A DNA stretch of 64,000 bases, from assembly GCF_016595505.1 (NCBI RefSeq), contig NZ_JAENIL010000001.1:1-64000 (forward strand), given 5' to 3'. The DNA is from Pelagicoccus mobilis. Lineage in GTDB: Bacteria > Verrucomicrobiota > Verrucomicrobiia > Opitutales > Opitutaceae. The notes under the pieces were generated by a model. It searched no databases, was not told the origin of the DNA, and was given only the letters and a program-made list of their open reading frames with translations. Positions within the stretch are counted from its first letter, which is position 1. Every line of letters starts with the position of its first letter. Shown one piece after another: positions 1-8,637 of the stretch. A program made the translations under genes and the position numbers.

Positions 1-142
1 AACATTTACACGCACCTCAAAGGCAACCCAATCCCTGTTTTCCCTATTCAGCAAGAGGGTTCAGATGGATATTGAGCCAAAAGCATGCACATTTCCGCCA
101 AACCGTGTCCGTCATTTGACCGACGAAGTAAGCAACTATTCT

Positions 143-217
143 TGTAGGGCTTCCGCTCGCGGAACGCCGCATTGCAGAATCCTCGGCTCGCGGCATGTCG
201 CGAGCGACAGCCCTACA
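143..217. repeat. Intergenic palindromic (REP-like) element
   Basis: Outer arms TGTAGGGCT (143-151) and AGCCCTACA (209-217) are exact reverse complements. Each half holds its own small hairpin: TCCGC-TC-GCGGA at 152-163 and GTCGC-GA-GCGAC at 197-208, so the whole could fold as a cruciform. It lies beyond the terminator of the TonB receptor gene. It has the look of a REP/BIME element; there is no coding potential. The rest of 1-142 shows nothing recognisable. Confidence 0.7.
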
Positions 218-243
218 CGCTCCCATTCTCTAACCTCGGACAC

Positions 244-277
244 AAAAACGGGCCCGCCTGTAGCGAGCCCGTTTGTC
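244..277 (-). terminator. Rho-independent terminator of the TonB receptor gene
   Basis: Read on the minus strand, a stem of about 11 bp (arms 247-257 and 263-273, one mismatch) is followed by a run of five T (complement of A244-A248). It starts 15 bases after the receptor stop codon. Confidence 0.8.
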
Positions 278-291
278 AGATAAAACAAGAA

Positions 292-3200
292 CTAAAATTT
301 AAACGTATTGGTCACTGCAATACGACGTGGGGATCGCAATGTATACTGGCGAACCGAGCCGTCGTAGTAGGAGGAACGAGCGAGCGGATCGTCGTCGTCC
401 AAGAGATTGTAGATGTTCATTTGAATTCTCCAATCCATGTCACGCCCCGCGAAGCTGAACTTCTTGCGATAATTCATCCAAGCATCGATATCAACCAAGT
501 CGTCTCCGTAGATCGGCTTCGTCACATCAGCAGTTAGGAAGACCTCTGGATCTACGATCTCCGCCAACTCTGGCTCGGACTCGGCCACCTCCAGCATAAG
601 CGGATTGAGCTTACCCTCGTAACCGATAGCAGCCTTGGAACGATAGCGAACACCTGTACCAATTCCGAAGCCCTTCATCTTGCCGTCAGAGAAACGATAG
701 TTGGCTATGAAGTTTGCCCGGTATTTGCGAGCACGAGCAGAGGTAGATCCCTCTTCCTGCTTAGCGAACTCCAAGCGAGAAAGCCCCGTATCCTTGATAT
801 ACATGTTGTATCCAATCGAATTGGAGTGAGCGAGCTTCTCACCACGCGTCATGTCGTCAAAAAGCGCGTTGCCGTACTTGTCTTGAGACGGATCTGCGGG
901 ATCTGGGATGAACTTAGCAGAACCAGGATTGTTGGTCAGGGTCTCGTATTTTTCCCAAATCGGGAAGCGCTCGTTCACGTACGCCTGCAAGTTCGGCAAG
1001 GTCCGAGTATTGACCGATTCGTTCTTCGCGAAGGTCAGACGGAGATCCAAGTTGGAAATCGGCTTTGCGATCAGCTCCAACTCCATACCTTTCGATTCAA
1101 AGTCACGAATCGAACGCAGGTTGTCACCAATCTCAGGACGGAATACATCATCCACCGATAGTCCACGTTCGGCTGCCCATTCTTGACGCTCCGGGATAAT
1201 CGCTGACCATTCCTCGATGTCGCGTTCCGTGTTGTTCACCAAACGCCATTTCATGATCTCGTAGGTCCAGTCGAGCTCGAGCGCACCGGTCGCAGTCTGA
1301 TTGAACCAACTGGCACGGGCGAAGAATTTGCCATCCATAAGGTCGAGCATGAAACCGATGTCTTCACCTACGCCATCCGCGGGTGGGACCGGATTGTTGA
1401 AGTAGTCATGCAAGTTGCTTTGCGGCTGGAAGCTATCGGACTTGTTGTAGAAAATCCGCAACCAGTCGTTCGCCTTGTACACCGCACCTGTCGTTTGAGT
1501 TGTGCCATCAGCAACTGGATACGTCAGTTCATCGGGAACTTCAGGATAGCTGGTATCGAAAGGCAGCTCTCCAGACTTCTTACGGATATTCTGATACGTC
1601 TCTTCTTTGTCCTCTCTGAAACCGAAGGTCGTGATCAAGCGATTGTTCAGCCAGCGGCTTTGGAAAACAGCCATCTTACCTTCTAGCTTACGAAGAGTGG
1701 CAGTCCCCTCGCCTCGAGTGCCTACGGTAGTCGCCCATGTAGAAGCGTCCTCGGTAGTGAAACCGACAGGATAGGCCGAGCGTGTTGCTCCGTTTGTACC
1801 CACTACCGGAGGGTCTATGTAGTAACGTTGCAGCACATCGCTGTCATTGTGATCCGGGGCGCGAACATAAAAATCAGGTTCGTTGTAGTGACGGGTCTTA
1901 TTGTAGAGGACCTCCTTGTCATCGGTTTGATAGAGCAATGCAAGGGCATGCTTACCGAAATGCGGGTTCCGCTCCGTGAAGTCCATTTCGTAAGACGCAG
2001 TGAATCGGAACGTATCGAAAGTCTGTTCCTGAGTGTAGCCAATTCCCCGCCCTTCGACATAGAAGTATCCAGCGTTTGGATTCGGTACCATGGCTGGGTT
2101 CCCGTCGCCATTAGTGATCAGAGTACCATTGTTCCGATTTGGTTCAGCAATGGACCCTTCGGCAGCTAGAGGGTGTACGATCGTAGGCAAGTAGTAGTTA
2201 ACGTCCGCTCTCAACTCGTTCGCGCCACGAATCGGGTCGAACGAATGCTGCTTCCAGACTTCCTGGTTGTATGCCAATTCGAAGTAGAGATTCTCGTTCA
2301 CTTTCTGCTCGAGGAAGACGCTGTGCGTATCGGAGCTCAAGTCGGCGAAGTTCGCCAGGCCTGAAATGCTGTAGTCACGCGGCAAAAGGCTATCTGTCGC
2401 CAAAGGATCCCTACGGTCTTCACTATTCGAGCGTCCAGTACTCAAAGCGGTACCGCGCCAACGCATAGCTTGGATACCGTTCTGGGCATACAGATCGCGC
2501 TCGATAGGGTCCTCAATCGCATTCCAAGCACTTGGGTCAATCTCGTCGCCACTGTTGATCTGCAGACGGAAGTAGGATCCCGCTCCACGATTGATGCCCA
2601 TCGCGTACAAGGCATCGTTATCAACTACCGTGTTACCCTTTGAGTTAATCATAGTCGGGGCATCCTGCCATGTCGCACCATTGTCGTAGGTCAAACGGTC
2701 GTTTATGTGGTCGTACAACGGGCGCCCGTTATCTAGCCAAGTCTGCACACTCTGATTTGGCATCTGGGAGCGACCTTTGCGGCGCAGATTCTCCATGCTC
2801 TCGTAGGAGTATCGAAGCGTAGTCTTCTCAAACGGACGAGCCGTGAAGGTACCATAGAAGCGAGTCTCCTCATCCACATCAGGCTGCTTCCACGACTTCT
2901 TGGCCTGGTCCATCGCAGCGATTCGAATGGCAAACTTCTCTTCAGCGAGAACCTTGTTGTAGTCGAAGGTCACTCGGTGCCCATCTTCGGTATCGAATCG
3001 AAATCCAACTTCGCCGAAGTCCCGGGCAAAAGAACCACGTTTAGTCGAAGAATTAACGATACCAGCCGGACTCCCCAATCCATAAAGGATCGCGTTTGGT
3101 CCGTACGCCATGGTGAAACGCTCGATATTGTAGGAATCACCACGAACATTGGTGTCGAAAAAACCGCGTGAATAAGTACTGGAAGAGATCCCGCGTACCC

Positions 3201-3558
3201 GATTCGAGTTCGTAGTCGTAATACTGATACCTTCCGTATCATCAGATGCAAACTCGTCTTCGTTTTCCGTATTTGTCGAATACAGGAAAGCATCCGTAAT
3301 ATCGGTCGCACCAATATCTTCTAGAAGATCCTTGGTCATTACAGAAATCGAGGCGCCGACATCCGTCAGGCTCGACTTCAAGCGGGTTCCCGAGAGTGTA
3401 TTCTGGGCACGATAACCCTGATCTTCCTCGGCGTTAACCGTAAACGGAGACAACTCGAAGAATTCATCTTCTTCTGCCCCGGACTGGGCGAAGGTCGGAA
3501 CGGCTAGGGCAGAAGCGGTTCCAATGAGGCCTAGGCCTCGTAGGATTGAGGTATTCAT
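292..3558 (-). CDS. TonB-dependent outer-membrane receptor
   Basis: Outer-membrane receptor that would import a ligand, probably a glycan fragment, using TonB energy. The protein has about 1088 residues. A Sec signal peptide (MNTSILRGLGLIGTASA, cut near TFAQ-SG) is followed by the verrucomicrobial motif ELSPFTVNAEEDQGY and then 'TLSGTRLKSSLTDVGASISV', the start of the plug. The plug carries the 'RGISSSTYSRGFF' and 'ERFTMAYGPNAILYGLGSPAG' blocks typical of this family. The rest is a long beta-barrel ending in Phe (NTFKF). An in-frame start 26 codons upstream (3636) exists, but the residues it adds are not signal-like, so ATG 3558 is chosen. It is monocistronic with its own terminator. No SusD partner is present, as is normal in Verrucomicrobia. 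The substrate cannot be read from sequence; the neighbours suggest a carbohydrate. Confidence 0.93.
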   Translation of the reverse strand: MNTSILRGLGLIGTASALAVPTFAQSGAEEDEFFELSPFTVNAEEDQGYRAQNTLSGTRLKSSLTDVGASISVMTKDLLEDIGATDITDAFLYSTNTENEDEFASDDTEGISITTTNSNRVRGISSSTYSRGFFDTNVRGDSYNIERFTMAYGPNAILYGLGSPAGIVNSSTKRGSFARDFGEVGFRFDTEDGHRVTFDYNKVLAEEKFAIRIAAMDQAKKSWKQPDVDEETRFYGTFTARPFEKTTLRYSYESMENLRRKGRSQMPNQSVQTWLDNGRPLYDHINDRLTYDNGATWQDAPTMINSKGNTVVDNDALYAMGINRGAGSYFRLQINSGDEIDPSAWNAIEDPIERDLYAQNGIQAMRWRGTALSTGRSNSEDRRDPLATDSLLPRDYSISGLANFADLSSDTHSVFLEQKVNENLYFELAYNQEVWKQHSFDPIRGANELRADVNYYLPTIVHPLAAEGSIAEPNRNNGTLITNGDGNPAMVPNPNAGYFYVEGRGIGYTQEQTFDTFRFTASYEMDFTERNPHFGKHALALLYQTDDKEVLYNKTRHYNEPDFYVRAPDHNDSDVLQRYYIDPPVVGTNGATRSAYPVGFTTEDASTWATTVGTRGEGTATLRKLEGKMAVFQSRWLNNRLITTFGFREDKEETYQNIRKKSGELPFDTSYPEVPDELTYPVADGTTQTTGAVYKANDWLRIFYNKSDSFQPQSNLHDYFNNPVPPADGVGEDIGFMLDLMDGKFFARASWFNQTATGALELDWTYEIMKWRLVNNTERDIEEWSAIIPERQEWAAERGLSVDDVFRPEIGDNLRSIRDFESKGMELELIAKPISNLDLRLTFAKNESVNTRTLPNLQAYVNERFPIWEKYETLTNNPGSAKFIPDPADPSQDKYGNALFDDMTRGEKLAHSNSIGYNMYIKDTGLSRLEFAKQEEGSTSARARKYRANFIANYRFSDGKMKGFGIGTGVRYRSKAAIGYEGKLNPLMLEVAESEPELAEIVDPEVFLTADVTKPIYGDDLVDIDAWMNYRKKFSFAGRDMDWRIQMNIYNLLDDDDPLARSSYYDGSVRQYTLRSPRRIAVTNTFKF

Positions 3559-3862
3559 TTCTACTATTCTGTTTGCACTGATTTCGATTGGCTCCCCCAC
3601 CTGAAACGGCTCTCGAAGCGCCCAAATCACCGACAAGTATGCACAGGTTCAACGACACGTAGACTCAGCATTCGAGACACGCTTATCGTTGGGACACACA
3701 AACAACTGAGCCGGAAAAGGGTACTCTGGGGATATGAGCCAAGAGTAATAGAAAACCGTAAAAGAAACGAAACCCTAGCTCAGTTGAACAGTTCGACATC
3801 CGCAAACAGGTATCCCTATCACGATTGTAGTGCCGAAGAACCTACGCCCTCACGCTCGACAC
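3559..3862 (-). other. Upstream region of the TonB receptor gene
   Basis: About 300 bases separate the receptor ATG from the terminator of the next gene. The region should hold the receptor promoter and a long leader. I see no clear -35/-10 pair, known riboswitch or strong hairpin, and no small gene. Confidence 0.4.
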
Positions 3863-3895
3863 AAAAAAGCCCGCCCCAGAAAAGCTGGAGCGAGC
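3863..3895 (-). terminator. Rho-independent terminator after the Gfo/Idh/MocA gene
   Basis: On the minus strand an 11-bp G+C-rich stem (arms 3869-3879 and 3885-3895, with G-T wobbles) and a five-base loop are followed by six T (complement of A3863-A3868). It begins about 30 bases after the stop codon. Confidence 0.85.
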
Positions 3896-3925
3896 TCTCA
3901 TAAACCCAATTTTGAATAAATTCGA

Positions 3926-5341
3926 TTAGTAGCGGGCGAACTTGGACTTCTTCTTCCAGAGATTCTGACCGTAGTCCCAGCCTTCGCGTACGTTGTCTGG
4001 ACGTACATACTTGTTGAGCTCAGGGCGGTTGGTGATCCCCTTCTTCGGATCCCACTCTATTCGTCCACCAAAACGAGCTGCGAGAACACCGATCAGCATC
4101 ATCTCCGTGTAAGGAGCAGAGAAGTCGAAGTTCGCGCCTGGTTCGGGACCTTCACCCTTGATCGCCTTGATCCACTCAACAAACGGACCTCCCTTGATAC
4201 GTTCGTATTTCTCTGCTGGATACCCGTTCTTTTTAAACTCCTTCATATCCTCCTTGTTGCCGAGGCGAGGATTGTTCGAGCGACCATCCGTGTAGCCCAA
4301 GGCCTTGTCACCGAAGTAGAGCGTACCACGATTCGGCAGCTTGCCCCACGTCCAACCTTCTGGAGTTTTTGGCGCGTAGGACGAATCACCATTGTGCCAA
4401 TAGAAAGTACAAGGAGCCTTGCTGCCGCGTTTCTTGAACTCCCAGCGAACACGGTTGCCATCTGGCACCACCCAATCATTGCCGCCCTCCTTCTCTTCAA
4501 GCTCAACCACAACTGGCTCGAACAGATCTAGAATCCAAACCGGAGCATCCGAAATGTGCGGCATCCAGTCACCGAAGAGTCCATTGCCAAAAGCGTTAAA
4601 GCCGCGCCAGCTCAGCGGATGATAAAGCTCGTGGAAAGGAGTCTCGCCAGCGTTAGGTCCAAGCCAAAGGTCCCAATTCAAACTGCTTGGAGGCAGGCTC
4701 TTCTTTGGCGGAAATGCCGATGGCTTGTGGAAGTACCAGTGCTTTCCATCAAACTGTCTCCACTTAGGCCCCTCTATCCAAGAGTGAGCTTCGCGAATCT
4801 GGCCAAATACATCCGCTTCGTACCACTCCTTCATTTGGCGAATGCCATCGAAGGTGTGTCCTTGAACCGCCATTTGAGTCGTTACCTTGTACTTCTTCTT
4901 CGCCTTCTGAAGAGTACGCGCCTGCCAGATATTGTGCGTAAGCGGTTTCTGGGTACAAACGTGCATTCCCATTTCCATGGCATGCATCGTTGCGGAGAAG
5001 TGTGTATGATCCGGCGTATTGATACAGACCGCATCGATTTCCTTGCCCATCTTGTCGAGCATCACACGGAAATCGGCAAAGGTCTTCGCCTTAAGAACTT
5101 CAGGATGATCCTCCTTCTTCTGGTGGAACATAGCCGAGTCAACATCAGCGAGAGCGACGATATTCTCTCCCTTACAACCGCCGTATGCCATTCCCGCAAT
5201 GTTACCGGCGCCGATCATCGCGATATTGAGACGGCTATTGGCAGGAATCCCTGCCTTGCCAATCGCGAAGCGAGCTGGAGTAAAGGCAGCCGTTGCGAGA
5301 GCCGCTGTTTTGACGAAGTTCCTTCGATTGAGTTCTGGCAT
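3926..5341 (-). CDS. Tat-exported Gfo/Idh/MocA family oxidoreductase
   Basis: NAD(P)-dependent sugar or cyclitol oxidoreductase of 471 residues, expected to be exported folded with its cofactor. The N-terminus has a twin-arginine signal (N-R-R-N-F-V-K, then [16 protein letters not shown]). A Rossmann fold follows with '[11 protein letters not shown]' near residue 38. The usual E-K-P motif reads Q-K-P ([10 protein letters not shown]), a form common in this exported subfamily. The C-terminal half has the GFO_IDH_MocA beta-sheet domain with the '[12 protein letters not shown]' segment. The gene is single, with its own terminator. Its promoter region resembles that of the sensor-kinase gene (8376-8475), so both may answer to the same regulator. 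The substrate is unknown. Confidence 0.9.
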   Translation of the reverse strand: MPELNRRNFVKTAALATAAFTPARFAIGKAGIPANSRLNIAMIGAGNIAGMAYGGCKGENIVALADVDSAMFHQKKEDHPEVLKAKTFADFRVMLDKMGKEIDAVCINTPDHTHFSATMHAMEMGMHVCTQKPLTHNIWQARTLQKAKKKYKVTTQMAVQGHTFDGIRQMKEWYEADVFGQIREAHSWIEGPKWRQFDGKHWYFHKPSAFPPKKSLPPSSLNWDLWLGPNAGETPFHELYHPLSWRGFNAFGNGLFGDWMPHISDAPVWILDLFEPVVVELEEKEGGNDWVVPDGNRVRWEFKKRGSKAPCTFYWHNGDSSYAPKTPEGWTWGKLPNRGTLYFGDKALGYTDGRSNNPRLGNKEDMKEFKKNGYPAEKYERIKGGPFVEWIKAIKGEGPEPGANFDFSAPYTEMMLIGVLAARFGGRIEWDPKKGITNRPELNKYVRPDNVREGWDYGQNLWKKKSKFARY

Positions 5342-5424
5342 AACTAAAAATTGGGGTTAAAAATCGTGACGAGGTCCCTAGATACCAGGCATACCCTGGC
5401 TGCCGATGACTTTTGAACAGGGGT

Positions 5425-5525
5425 GGCAGCCAGAGCTATAGCTTAGGTATTCGATTAGGAATTCGAACGGTTCATAGCTTAACAATTTGAACCTTCGACG
5501 TCTACTAGCCGATTAGCTAGTTTTT
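5425..5525 (-). promoter_or_regulatory. Promoter/operator region of the oxidoreductase gene with dyad ACTAGC-N6-GCTAGT
   Basis: A perfect dyad (ACTAGC 5504-5509, GCTAGT 5516-5521) lies about 170 bases upstream of the oxidoreductase ATG. The stretch from CAGAGCT (5431) to the dyad matches 8382-8470 upstream of the kinase gene in order and nearly in spacing (73 and 71 bases from CAGAGCT to the dyad). A T-run follows the dyad on the plus strand (5521-5525), so the dyad could also act as a plus-strand terminator, but no plus-strand gene precedes it. An operator for the NarL-type regulator next door is inferred. Confidence 0.5.
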
Positions 5526-5533
5526 GAGGTGGG

Positions 5534-5586
5534 AAGCGGCCTTGTGCCGCGATTAGTCCCCCAAAAATCGCGGCACAAGGCCGCTT
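5534..5586. repeat. Intergenic palindrome with perfect 20-bp arms
   Basis: Arms 5534-5553 and 5567-5586 are exact reverse complements (beginning AAGCGGCCTTGTGCC) around a 13-base loop. It starts 11 bases after the stop codon of the response-regulator gene. It is REP-like and may protect or end that transcript. Confidence 0.75.
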
Positions 5587-5596
5587 TACAATCGAT

Positions 5597-6229
5597 TCAA
5601 ATCAGATCGCTGCGCAGCGCCTTAGCCACCGCGCCGCTTTGCGTCTGCACGTCGAGCTTCTGGTAGATCTTGCCCAAGTGAAATTTCACGGTCGCCACGC
5701 TGATGTGCATTTTTGATCCAATCTCTTTGGAGGAGAGGCCTTCGGCCAAATGGCTCAAAACCTCGATCTCTCGATCCGATAAATTGTACTCTACCTTCGC
5801 TGGTTTCTTCAGCTCTCCCAGCACGTGTTTCGCCACCCCCGCCCCGAGTGCCGCACCGCCCTGCATCACTTGCTCGAGAGCGTTTACGATTTCTTCGACG
5901 CTGGCAGTCTTGAGAAAATACCCCATAGCCCCCGCTTCTATCGCTTTGAGCACCTTTTCTTTTCGCTCTTCCACGGTCAAAACCACAGCCGCAACATCGG
6001 GGGCTATGTCCTTCAACCGACGAATGCCTTCCACCCCATCCATCTTCGGTAACCCGAGATCCATCAAGGCAACATCCGGGCGCTCACCCGCCTCAATTGC
6101 TTCGAGAAATTTCACACAAGATGGAAACGTTCGACTACAGGTCACTCGCTCCTCGCGCTGCAGAGACTTCTGCAAATTTCTCCGGTAACCGGAATCATCC
6201 TCAACGATCCAGATATTTATCGGTGTCAT
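5597..6229 (-). CDS. NarL/FixJ-type response regulator
   Basis: DNA-binding response regulator of 210 residues, partner of the kinase encoded just upstream. The receiver domain has the acidic pair E10-D11-D12, phospho-acceptor D57 in 'VALMDLGLPKMDG', and the conserved 'TVEERKEKVLKAIEAGAMGYFLK' end. The C-terminal LuxR-type helix-turn-helix reads 'LSDREIEVLSHLAEGLSSKEI' onward to 'VATVKFHLGKIYQKL'. ATG 6229 is preferred over the in-frame start 33 bases upstream because it begins directly before 'INIWIVEDD' and sits one base after the kinase stop codon, a translational-coupling arrangement. Likely targets are the shared dyads upstream of the kinase operon and of the oxidoreductase gene. Confidence 0.93.
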   Translation of the reverse strand: MTPINIWIVEDDSGYRRNLQKSLQREERVTCSRTFPSCVKFLEAIEAGERPDVALMDLGLPKMDGVEGIRRLKDIAPDVAAVVLTVEERKEKVLKAIEAGAMGYFLKTASVEEIVNALEQVMQGGAALGAGVAKHVLGELKKPAKVEYNLSDREIEVLSHLAEGLSSKEIGSKMHISVATVKFHLGKIYQKLDVQTQSGAVAKALRSDLI

Positions 6230-6230
6230 A

Positions 6231-8285
6231 TTAGTTCGAGCTCTTGTATCCAGTTTTTGCACTCCGTGTCAAAGCGGCGATCGGCAATCGCAGACAGATC
6301 CGCGTCCCAACTCCCGGCTCACTCTGTAGGTCGAGTTTGCCTCCAAGTTCCGACGCCCGCTCTTGCATACTATCTATCCCCCACCCCTCACTGAGGCCCG
6401 CAAAGTCAAACCCAACTCCATCATCTTCCAGCTTCAAAACAAATGCGCTCTCTTCCATTGATACTGCAAGCAACACCTTTTTCGCACAAGAGTGCCGAGC
6501 GCAATTATGCACAGCTTCCTTAAAGATCATCATCAACTGCCGCCTCACAGGGAGCGGAATTACAGAATCCGGACCATCATATTCGTTTTCGAATGCGAGC
6601 TCCGCTCCGGCCAAGACTCGATGGGCACGTTTACGGAAGTTTTCGATGAGCTCCGATACATGTACATCCCGACGAGCCGTGACCCAAATAACATCGGTTA
6701 GCGATACAGACGCTTCCCTCGCAAACAAAACCAAATCATCGAGGTCCCCGAGAGCGGACGCATCCGGAATATCCTTCTGCAGGCGTTCGGCGACAAGTCG
6801 AACGCTGCCAAGATTACTGCCAACTTCATCATGCAAGTCCTTAGCGATCTGCTGACGCAAAGCCAGCAACCGTCGTTTTTGTATCAACACAGACAATACA
6901 ACGGTGAACAGAAAAATCAATCCGCCACCCCAAAGGGCAACGGTCAAGCTCAGCTCCACCAAGTGGCTTTTGCGTGCCTTCAACTCAGATTGTGATGCAA
7001 GATTCGCATCCAGCTGAGCGACTAAGTCACGTCGGTCCGACAACCCGTCTAGCCAAGGCAACAAAGGCAACACCTCGTTTCCTCCCGACAAACCGTCAGT
7101 CAATCGCTGGAGAGCTTCCGACTCCGACTCGTGCAACGAGGGAGACGAAACCTTAGCGCCCAAGGACATCGATTCCCTCGCCTCAGTGAGTTCTATCTCC
7201 CCGAGTCCGAAGGTCGCGATTCCCTGGTATTCCGGAAAATCCTCGAAGGTTAACCTAAGCCAGCGCCCTTCACGCCCTCCGAGAATCTGGCGCATGATGT
7301 TGTTTCCACGATTTCCCAGAGGGAAAGCTAGGCCATCGATCAACTGGACGGGCGCGTCCTCTCCGACATCTCGAAACAGATCCACCGTCACTTTACCCGG
7401 ATAACCGTATCCAGGAACGAATACACCCTCTGGAGGTTGAGCAGGATAGATTGTCAGTTCACCATTTCTTTTGTTTTCCCCAAGGTCCATCTCGATCACC
7501 ACCGGATGCGGATAGCTTCCCTCGAAACGGTGCACAAAATCCAACTCCGGTCGTCGCCCTTCTTCACTCGGTTGTACCGGCAAACCCATACTCGTCTTCT
7601 GGTCATAGAGGTACTCCGTGCTCCAAAATGGATGCGCCTCGAAACTTCCACTCGCCTTCACCCTTCTCACTCGAGTCAGGTAAAAGCTCGGACGTAAGGC
7701 GACCTCATCCAGAGCGAAAAACTCCTTCCCCGATTCCACCTTCCCACGAAACACCTCAATCACGATTTGCTCATACGCATTGGGCTCAACCAGCAATCGC
7801 ACCGGCAAACGCCCTGGATCCGGAAAGTCTCGATCACGCCAATCCACCAGGATGGTATCAACATCTTCGCCCGAGTGCCCAATCAAACGAAAGCGGACCG
7901 GAAAGCCATAGCCTGGAATTTCCGGACTTCTACGGTCAGCAGCGGGAATCAGATAAACCTCCTCTAGATATCCACCATGCGGAACATCAATGGTAACCGT
8001 CCACCTAGGTTCCTCAGGGACTGAATCGATGGCGGGCAAATAGTTACTATGGTACCCATAAGCATCCAGCTGCAGTGTATCCTCCAAGTGTGGCAAGTGA
8101 TCCAGCTCGTCTTGGATATCCGCAGCTTCGCGTTCCAACTCAGCCAAGGATTCTGAGATTTTCCAAATAGGGACAGCGTCCTCCTCGCCCCAAAGTGTGG
8201 TTGAGTTCAAGAGCAGGCAAAGCAATCCAGCCAACAGTCTATTACACTGTCTCCTTCTAACTGCTCTGTAGGGGTCCCGATTCAT
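6231..8285 (-). CDS. Membrane sensor histidine kinase, HisKA_3 type
   Basis: Sensor kinase of 684 residues forming a two-component pair with the regulator downstream. A signal sequence (NRLLAGLLCLLLNSTTLWG) precedes a large extracytoplasmic region of about 400 residues that looks beta-rich, with two or three 'F5/8 or CBM-like' segments ('FGLGEIELTEA', 'GYGYPGKVTVDLF'). One membrane helix (LTVALWGGGLIFLFTVVLSV) leads to the dimerisation helix with the phospho-acceptor H485 in 'KDLHDEVGSNLGS'. The ATPase domain has an N-box (FKEAVHNCARHS), G1 (EDDGVGFDF) and G2 (GWGIDSMQERA). The extracellular part may bind a carbohydrate, which is inference from the fold style. Its upstream region carries a dyad suggesting autoregulation. 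Confidence 0.92.
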   Translation of the reverse strand: MNRDPYRAVRRRQCNRLLAGLLCLLLNSTTLWGEEDAVPIWKISESLAELEREAADIQDELDHLPHLEDTLQLDAYGYHSNYLPAIDSVPEEPRWTVTIDVPHGGYLEEVYLIPAADRRSPEIPGYGFPVRFRLIGHSGEDVDTILVDWRDRDFPDPGRLPVRLLVEPNAYEQIVIEVFRGKVESGKEFFALDEVALRPSFYLTRVRRVKASGSFEAHPFWSTEYLYDQKTSMGLPVQPSEEGRRPELDFVHRFEGSYPHPVVIEMDLGENKRNGELTIYPAQPPEGVFVPGYGYPGKVTVDLFRDVGEDAPVQLIDGLAFPLGNRGNNIMRQILGGREGRWLRLTFEDFPEYQGIATFGLGEIELTEARESMSLGAKVSSPSLHESESEALQRLTDGLSGGNEVLPLLPWLDGLSDRRDLVAQLDANLASQSELKARKSHLVELSLTVALWGGGLIFLFTVVLSVLIQKRRLLALRQQIAKDLHDEVGSNLGSVRLVAERLQKDIPDASALGDLDDLVLFAREASVSLTDVIWVTARRDVHVSELIENFRKRAHRVLAGAELAFENEYDGPDSVIPLPVRRQLMMIFKEAVHNCARHSCAKKVLLAVSMEESAFVLKLEDDGVGFDFAGLSEGWGIDSMQERASELGGKLDLQSEPGVGTRICLRLPIAALTRSAKTGYKSSN

Positions 8286-8375
8286 CTACCAGATACTCAA
8301 CAGATTTCTCACGGAAACTCACGTGGAAAACTTACTCATACCCCTACGAACCCCAAGAGGCCCTAGCTACCTTAC

Positions 8376-8475
8376 GGTGGCCAGAGCTCAAACTAGGTTT
8401 CGACTAGGACTTAGAACAGCAACTACCCTATCACTTGAGACTCACAAAATCTACTAGCCGATCTGCTAGTTTTTT
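8376..8475 (-). promoter_or_regulatory. Promoter/operator region of the kinase-regulator operon with dyad ACTAGC-N6-GCTAGT
   Basis: The second copy of the shared promoter block: CAGAGCT at 8382, then a similar 70-base stretch, then ACTAGC (8453-8458) and GCTAGT (8465-8470) followed by T-rich DNA. The dyad centre is about 176 bases upstream of the kinase ATG, against 171 for the copy at 5504-5521. The rest of the 352-base gap (8286-8637) shows nothing recognisable. Confidence 0.5.
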
Positions 8476-8637
8476 CGAAATCTCTAAAAAGAGAGACTAG
8501 GAGCCACACCTCTTCCCCATGTATTCGCCGATCCAGTACCCATAGCTCGAGTGGTGAGCGAGCGAGCGTTCTCGCGCGCTAGTCAAAGAAGTCCCGTTTC
8601 AAGGCTCTGCGATACGCAGAGTGTCCTGATGCGTTGG

